Assembly: GCA_021738245.1 (NCBI GenBank)
Contig: JAIPCJ010000031.1
Coordinates: forward strand, 1 to 33,472
From: Methylotenera sp.
GTDB taxonomy: Bacteria > Pseudomonadota > Gammaproteobacteria > Burkholderiales > Burkholderiaceae_C
Reading direction: 5' to 3'
Length of the DNA stretch: 33,472 nucleotides
Below are positions 26,955 to 33,472 of this stretch, one piece after another. The position numbers and the translations under genes are program-made. The notes beneath the pieces are model-generated. The model saw nothing but the letters and a program-made list of their open reading frames with translations. It made no database searches and was not told the DNA's origin. Every line of letters starts with the position of its first letter. Positions within the stretch are counted from its first letter, which is position 1.

Positions 26955-28001
26955 ATGACGACCGGCCGGCGCGCCGCGCTGCAGGCGGTGGTGTGGGGCG
27001 GCTATGTGCTCATCTCGCTGGGCATGCTGGCGAGCTTCCAGCCGGTCAGCCCGTCTTTCGTGTTCGTGATGGTCGCACTCGGCGGTCTGTTGTGGCTTGC
27101 CAGTGAAGGGCTGCGGGCCCTGGCCTTGCGTCAGGCCTGGCTGGACGTCGGCACGCGCGGGTTGCTGTTGCGCCTGGCGCTGCTGCCGCCGCTGGCCGCC
27201 GTGGCGGTACAGGCCACGCTCTACGGCATCAACTCGTTGGGCCTGGCCCTGGGCTTGCTGAGCTTCCCACGCGGCATGCCCAATGGCCTGGGCGTGCTGC
27301 TGGGCTACACCATCAACACCACCATCTTGCTGTGGCTGTGGCTGGCGGTGTGGGTCGGCGTGCAGACGCTGAGTCGCTGGCGCCTGGGCGAGATCGCCAA
27401 GTGGCAGGCCGAGGCCGCGGCGCGCGAGCTGGAGCTGCAGGTGTTGCGGGCCCAGATCAACCCGCACTTCCTGTTCAACGCGCTGAACAACCTGCGCGCC
27501 CTCATCAACGAAGACCCGGCCCGCGCTCGCGAGATGGTGAGCCGCCTGTCCAACACGCTGCGCCACACCCTGCAGCACAGCGCGAAGGACCGTGTGCCGC
27601 TGGCCGACGAGCTGGCCGTGGTGCGCGACTACGTGGCCCTGGAGCAGCTGCACCACGAGGAGCGCCTGCAGGTGCAGTGGCAGATCGACGCGGGTGCCGT
27701 CGAGGCCCAGGTGCCGCCCATGCTGCTGCAGTTGCTGGTGGAGAACGCCATCAAGCACGGCATCGCCCGCACGCCGGGCGGCGGCGTGGTGGACATCGCC
27801 ATCACCCGCCATGGCGCGATGCTGAACATCGCGGTCAGCAACCCCGGCTCGTGGGCACCGGTGCCAGGCGCGCCCACCAGCACGGGCCTGGGCCTGGTGC
27901 ATCTGCGCGAGCGCCTGGCGCGGGCGGGGGGCGCCGGCGCGGGCTGCCGCATCGAGCCGGCCGACGGTCGGGTGAAAGTCAGTGTGCAATTGAGCGCATG
28001 A
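26955..28001 (+). CDS. LytS/AlgZ-type membrane sensor histidine kinase
   Basis: The protein has 348 residues. Four hydrophobic segments lie at about 10-30, 35-55, 70-95 and 110-135, so the sensor is membrane-embedded with little periplasmic part. The His_kinase domain begins ELQVLRAQINPHFLFNALNN with phosphoacceptor H171. The HATPase_c domain has MLLQLLVENAIKHGI (N box) and TSTGLGLVHLRERL (G box). This is the LytS/YehU/AlgZ family, partners of LytTR regulators. The stop overlaps the regulator ATG (ATGA). The input signal is unknown. Confidence 0.93.
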   Translation: MTTGRRAALQAVVWGGYVLISLGMLASFQPVSPSFVFVMVALGGLLWLASEGLRALALRQAWLDVGTRGLLLRLALLPPLAAVAVQATLYGINSLGLALGLLSFPRGMPNGLGVLLGYTINTTILLWLWLAVWVGVQTLSRWRLGEIAKWQAEAAARELELQVLRAQINPHFLFNALNNLRALINEDPARAREMVSRLSNTLRHTLQHSAKDRVPLADELAVVRDYVALEQLHHEERLQVQWQIDAGAVEAQVPPMLLQLLVENAIKHGIARTPGGGVVDIAITRHGAMLNIAVSNPGSWAPVPGAPTSTGLGLVHLRERLARAGGAGAGCRIEPADGRVKVSVQLSA

Positions 28002-28717
28002 AGATCTTCATCGTCGAGGACTCCCGGCTGGCCCGCCAGGAGCTGCGCACCCTGCTGGCCGCCGTGCCGGATGCCGACATCGTGGGCGAAGCCGCCGAGC
28101 TGCTACTGGCTCGCGAGGCCATCGAGCAACTGCAGCCGGAGCTGCTGCTGCTGGACGTGGAGCTGCCTGGCGCCACCGGCTTTGACCTGCTGGACCAGCT
28201 CGACCATCTGCCGCTCGTGGTGTTCACCACCGCCTACGACCAGCATGCGCTCGCCGCCTTTGAGCGCAATGCGCTGGACTACCTGCTCAAGCCCATCGCG
28301 CCCGACCGCCTGGAGGCGGCCCTGGCCAAGGCGCGCGAGCGACTGCGCCCGCCGCCGGCCTTGGCCGCGCCGGTCACCGTCAAGGGCGCCGACGACATGG
28401 TCTTCCTGCGCGACGGCGAGCGCTGCTGGTTCGTGCGCCTGGGCGACATTGCCGGCTTCGAGGCCACCGGCAACTACGCCCAGGCCTGGTTCAACGGCCA
28501 GCGCCCGCTCATCCACCGCACCCTGACCAGCCTGGAAGACAAGCTCGACCCGCAGCTCTTCTTCCGCGCCAGCCGCAGCCATCTCATCAACCTGCGCTGG
28601 GTGCAGGCCATCGCGCCCTGGCACAACGACGGCTACCGCGTGACCCTGCGCGACGGCCACGAGGTGGAGGTGTCACGCCGCCAGGCCAAGCTGCTGCGCG
28701 AACGCCTGGAGCTCTGA
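27998..28717 (+). CDS. LytTR-family response regulator
   Basis: The protein has 239 residues. The receiver domain (1-115) has E7/D8 in IVEDSRLARQEL, phosphoacceptor D53 in LLLLDVELPGATGFDLL, T77/T78 in VFTTAYDQHALAAFE and K98 in ALDYLLKPI. The LytTR DNA-binding domain (about 130-239) has RDGERCWFVRLGDIAGFEAT, GNYAQAWF, LEDKLDPQLFFRASRSHLIN and the C-terminal VEVSRRQAKLLRERLEL. It is read with the kinase through an ATGA overlap. LytTR proteins bind direct repeats in promoters; none is assigned here. The phosphofructokinase gene starts 28 bases downstream. Confidence 0.95.
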   Translation: MKIFIVEDSRLARQELRTLLAAVPDADIVGEAAELLLAREAIEQLQPELLLLDVELPGATGFDLLDQLDHLPLVVFTTAYDQHALAAFERNALDYLLKPIAPDRLEAALAKARERLRPPPALAAPVTVKGADDMVFLRDGERCWFVRLGDIAGFEATGNYAQAWFNGQRPLIHRTLTSLEDKLDPQLFFRASRSHLINLRWVQAIAPWHNDGYRVTLRDGHEVEVSRRQAKLLRERLEL

Positions 28718-28745
28718 GAAGCGCATACCTTCTAGACTTTTGCGC

Positions 28746-29867
28746 ATGACTGCCTTGCATCAGCACATCCGACGCATCGCCATCACCACAGGCGGCGGCG
28801 ACGCCCCCGGCTTGAACGCAGTCATCCAGGCCGTCACGCGGTCGGCCCTGCTGCGCGGCTGGACCTGCGTGGGCATCCGCGACGGCTACGACGGCCTGCT
28901 GCGGCCCGAGCGCTATGGGCCGGGCGAGGGCCTGATCCCGTTGACGTTGCCGCGCGTGGACGGCATTGCGGCCCTCGGCGGCACGCTGCTGCGCTCCACC
29001 AACCAGGGCAACCCCTTCGCCTACCCGGTGCGCCAGGTCGACGGCAGCACCGTGCTGGTCGACCGCTCGCAGGACCTGCTGGACGCACTGGCGCGCGAGG
29101 GCGTGGACGCGCTGGTGGCCGTGGGCGGCGATGGGTCGCTGGCGATTGCGCACCGCCTCGCCCAGCGCGGCCTGCCGGTGGTGGGCGTGCCCAAGACCAT
29201 CGACAACGACCTGGACGGCACCGTCACCACCTTCGGCTTTGACACCGCCGTGGCCTTTGCCAGCGAATGCATCGACCGCCTGCATACCACCGCGGCCAGC
29301 CATCACCGCATCATCGCGGTCGAGGTGATGGGCCGCTATGCGGGCTGGATCGCGCTGCATGCGGGCCTGGCCGGCGGTGCGCACGCCATCCTGCTGCCGG
29401 AGCTGCCCTTCGACCTAGAGCCCGTGGCCGAGATGGTGCGACGGCGCGATGCGCAGGGCCAGTCGCATTCGCTGGTGGTGGTGGCCGAGGGCGCGCACCC
29501 GCACGGCGGCGAGCGGGCGCTCTGCGGCCCGGCCGAGGCGGGGCATGCCGAGCGCCTGGGCGGCATGGGCGAGCAGGTCAGTCAGGCGCTCGCTCGGCTC
29601 ACGGGCAAGGATGCGCGCTGCGTGGTGCTCGGCCACCTGCTGCGCGGGGGCAGCCCCAGCGCCTTCGACCGCGTGGCCGCGCTGCGCTTTGGCGCCGCGG
29701 CGGTGCGGGCACTCGCAGCGGGCCTGAGCGGTGTCATGGTGGCGCTCGACGGCAACACCGTGCGCCCGGTGCCGCTGGCCGATGTGGCCGGCCGCATGAA
29801 GGCCGTGCCGCTGGATGGCGACACGCTCGCCACCGCGCGTGATCTGGGCGTCTGCCTCGGTCAATGA
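28746..29867 (+). CDS. pfkA: 6-phosphofructokinase, mixed-type group
   Basis: The protein has 373 residues from the ATG at 28746; TTG at 28740 is an alternative. It has PFK motifs: ITTGGGDAPGLNAVIQ, GGTLLRSTNQGNPF, VAVGGDGSLAIAHRLA (127-131), VPKTIDNDLDGT (149-155), FGFDTAVAFASECIDRLHTT, and VEVMGRYAGWIALHAGLAGG. G at the second residue of GGDGS favours ATP over pyrophosphate, while PKTIDND is the Lys form seen in group III and PPi-type enzymes. Together these predict an ATP enzyme like those of actinomycetes. It is 28 bases from the LytTR gene. Phosphate donor must be tested. Confidence 0.93.
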   Translation: MTALHQHIRRIAITTGGGDAPGLNAVIQAVTRSALLRGWTCVGIRDGYDGLLRPERYGPGEGLIPLTLPRVDGIAALGGTLLRSTNQGNPFAYPVRQVDGSTVLVDRSQDLLDALAREGVDALVAVGGDGSLAIAHRLAQRGLPVVGVPKTIDNDLDGTVTTFGFDTAVAFASECIDRLHTTAASHHRIIAVEVMGRYAGWIALHAGLAGGAHAILLPELPFDLEPVAEMVRRRDAQGQSHSLVVVAEGAHPHGGERALCGPAEAGHAERLGGMGEQVSQALARLTGKDARCVVLGHLLRGGSPSAFDRVAALRFGAAAVRALAAGLSGVMVALDGNTVRPVPLADVAGRMKAVPLDGDTLATARDLGVCLGQ

Positions 29868-29983
29868 ACGCGCGCCGGTCTGCAGCCTGACCCGCCCGTG
29901 GTGCAGTCCGTCGCATGCCGGGCGACGCTCCGCCCGCCGCGGCCTACCCTGCGCGCCTTCACCAAACCAACGAGGGGAATCTC

Positions 29984-30172
29984 ATGAACCGCATCGCCAC
30001 CGCCGCCGCCGCCCTGACCGCCGCTGCCTTGCTCAGCGCCTGCGTCTTCGCGCCGCCGGTCACCACCACCACCGACACCGCCTCCATCAGCCGCATGAGC
30101 GAGCAGGCCCTGGCCACCTGCGGTGCGGGCAACGTCAAGGAAGTGAACGCCAAGAGCTTCACCTGCAAATAA
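29984..30172 (+). CDS. Small lipoprotein, 62 residues
   Basis: ATG at 29984 preceded by GAGGGG. MNRIATAAAALTAAALLSAC is a lipoprotein signal peptide with lipobox LLSAC, so C20 is lipidated. The mature 42 residues begin VFAPPVTTTTDTASISRMSE and end in KSFTCK. Two more cysteines (C46, C61) could form a disulfide. The start is clear, but the family is not recognised. It stands alone on the plus strand between pfkA and the convergent recG gene. Confidence 0.75.
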   Translation: MNRIATAAAALTAAALLSACVFAPPVTTTTDTASISRMSEQALATCGAGNVKEVNAKSFTCK

Positions 30173-30211
30173 GCGGCACACCGCAGCGAGCGGGTGGCGA
30201 CCGCGCGGGGT

Positions 30212-32287
<2,076 letters not shown>

Positions 32288-32361
32288 TTTGCGGGCATGG
32301 AATAGTTGGCGCCTCTGGCGTGTTCACCGTCATGTCCCCTCCACTTTTCATGGGTCTCGAC

Positions 32362-32733
32362 ATGAACCTTCGTCTCCTCGCCGCCGCCGCGGCTCTCGCC
32401 CTGTCAGCCTGCGCCTCGGCGCCGCAGGCCCCGGCCACCGTGGCCGATGGCGTCTTCGTGGGCGCCAATGGCATGACGCTCTACACCTTCGACAAGGACA
32501 CCGCCAGCAGCGGCAAGAGCGTGTGCAACGGTCCCTGCGCCACCAACTGGCCGCCGCTGATGGCCGCTGCCGGCGCCGCGGGCACGGGCGACTGGAGCGT
32601 CATCACCCGCGACGACGGCAGCAAGCAGTGGGCCTACAAGGGCAAGCCGCTGTACTTCTGGGCCAAGGACCAGAAGCCCGGCGACCGCACGGGCGACGGC
32701 TTCAACAAGGTCTGGCAGCTGGCAAAGCCTTGA
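32362..32733 (+). CDS. Lipoprotein with PF03640-type secreted repeat
   Basis: The protein has 123 residues from the ATG at 32362 (MNLRLLAAAAALALSACASA), an obvious lipoprotein signal with C17 lipidated. The start at 32320 gives extra residues with no signal character. The mature domain carries two copies of the repeat family: GVFVGANGMTLYTFDKDTAS, CNGPCATNWPPL with two cysteines, and WSVITRDDGSKQWAYKGKPLYFW, then KPGDRTGDGFNKVW. These small periplasmic lipoproteins are of unknown function. It stands about 75 bases after the divergent recG start. Confidence 0.92.
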   Translation: MNLRLLAAAAALALSACASAPQAPATVADGVFVGANGMTLYTFDKDTASSGKSVCNGPCATNWPPLMAAAGAAGTGDWSVITRDDGSKQWAYKGKPLYFWAKDQKPGDRTGDGFNKVWQLAKP

Positions 32734-32864
32734 TGAGCCCCTCGCCCAGTCTTGCCCCGCTGAACGCGGGCAACCCCACCCGGTCTTGCAGACCGCGCTT
32801 GCGCTTGCGCGCCAGCCCTTCGGCAGGCACATGCCGCTCACTGGGCGCCATGAGTCCGGCCTCA

Positions 32865-32915
32865 GCCCCCGAGGGGGCGGCGATGCTTGGCGGCTCGACC
32901 GCCAAGCACATCGCC
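32865..32915. repeat. Two adjacent GC-rich hairpins in the lipoprotein-sigma gap
   Basis: GCCCCC-GA-GGGGGC at 32865-32878 is followed by a 10-base stem, TGCTTGGCGG (32884-32893) with CCGCCAAGCA (32899-32908) and a CTCGA loop. The stem is extended outside by GGCGA/CATCGCC with a small bulge. No T tract follows, so these may be a terminator or a chromosomal repeat. The 240 bases between the genes hold no other gene I can support. Confidence 0.7.
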
Positions 32916-32973
32916 CGCACGGGCCGGCTTGGGAGCGGCGCGGCGCTTGGCCCGGCGTAAGTGAGGACCCGCC

Positions 32974-33472
32974 GTGGCCGTCGAACAACTGCTGCTGCAT
33001 ATCCCGGCCCTGCGCCGGTATGCGCGGCTGTTGACGGGTGATGCCACGCGGGCCGACGACCTTGTGCAGGACACCCTGGAGCGCGCCTGCCGCAAATGGA
33101 GCCTGTGGCGCCCGGGCACGGCGCTGCGGCCCTGGCTGCTGTCGGTGATGCACAACCTGCACCTGAACCAGCTGCGCGACTGGCACCTGGACGACGGCCA
33201 TGCGCTGCTGGACGACCTGCCCGAGCCCCTGGACCCTGGCGCGCCGGCCGGTGACCGGCTCGACCTGGAACGCGCCCTGGCCGCGCTCCCGCCGGGGCAG
33301 CGGGCGGTCATGCTGCTGGTGGTCGTCGAGGAGTACACCTACGCCGAGGCCGCCGAGATCCTGGGCGTGCCGGTCGGCACCGTGATGCCGCGCCGGCACC
33401 GGGGGCGGGAGGCGCTGCGCATGCGCCTGGCGCCCACCGCCGCCCCGGCCGGGGCACAGATCGTGAACCTGG
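32974..33472 (+). CDS. ECF sigma factor, cut by the right edge
   Basis: A GTG start at 32974 gives 166 codons without a stop to the edge. The N-terminus MAVEQLLLHIPALRRYARLL leads into sigma region 2 (GDATRADDLVQDTLERACRK, WSLWRPGTALRPWLLSVMHN, NLHLNQLRD). Region 4 is LPPGQRAVMLLVVVEEYTYA, then EAAEILGVPVGTVMPRRHRG. The usual end of region 4 would be GTVMSRL with arginines, so the P-R-R-H there is unusual. It directs RNA polymerase to stress or cell-surface genes, normally with an anti-sigma gene next, which would lie outside the window. GGACC before the GTG is a poor ribosome site. Translation continues beyond the window. Confidence 0.85.
   Translation, partial: MAVEQLLLHIPALRRYARLLTGDATRADDLVQDTLERACRKWSLWRPGTALRPWLLSVMHNLHLNQLRDWHLDDGHALLDDLPEPLDPGAPAGDRLDLERALAALPPGQRAVMLLVVVEEYTYAEAAEILGVPVGTVMPRRHRGREALRMRLAPTAAPAGAQIVNL

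Overview
The window is about 33.5 kb of very GC-rich, gene-dense DNA from a bacterial chromosome. The gene content (AraD-type sugar dehydratase, oxyR next to katG, panB-panC, DUF3617 protein, RecG, several GC-rich lipoproteins) and codon use point to a betaproteobacterium of the order Burkholderiales, probably near the Rubrivivax/Roseateles/Leptothrix group. That placement is inference from protein resemblance, with no marker gene such as 16S present. I find about 31 protein genes and no rRNA, tRNA, CRISPR array, phage or insertion sequence. No stretch longer than about 240 bases lacks a gene.

Region 1 (1-5410) is a sugar catabolic locus. A leftward operon (SDR aldose dehydrogenase, aldose 1-epimerase, acyl-CoA thioesterase, start of an SMP-30 lactonase) diverges from a rightward set (2-keto-3-deoxy-L-arabonate dehydratase, FadR/GntR repressor, GbpR-like LysR regulator). 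Together they fit the non-phosphorylative oxidation of L-arabinose or a similar aldose to 2-oxoglutarate. The divergent promoter region holds two copies of GTCATACTTT, which resemble GntR/FadR operators.

Region 2 (5448-12931) holds small conserved unknowns, a 1367-residue membrane protein of unknown function whose architecture looks duplicated, a secreted PQQ-type aldose dehydrogenase just upstream of it, a DUF3617 protein and a triple zinc-ribbon protein. Region 3 (12997-17317) holds prfC, a MocR/PdxR-type regulator and a divergent OsmC-PaiB pair. Region 4 (17319-21979) is a peroxide-defence block on the minus strand, in transcription order oxyR, katG, a 34-residue membrane peptide, dps and a DJ-1/PfpI gene. 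A full-length, correctly spaced OxyR site lies in front of katG.

Region 5 (22045-25121) holds panB and panC, separated by an unusual long inverted repeat, then two divergent lipoprotein prolyl isomerases of unrelated folds. Region 6 (25141-29867) holds a FitAB/VapBC-type toxin-antitoxin pair, then a tight rightward run of secreted hydrolase, LytS-type kinase, LytTR regulator and a phosphofructokinase. Region 7 (29984-33472) holds a 62-residue lipoprotein, recG, a PF03640-type lipoprotein and an ECF sigma factor cut by the right edge.

I did not find an obviously new multi-gene system. The best leads are the giant duplicated membrane protein paired with the sugar dehydrogenase, the katG-linked small membrane peptide with its repeat/hairpin leader in front of a dps whose ferroxidase ligand is changed, the thioesterase inside the sugar operon, and the hydrolase-kinase-regulator-PFK run.
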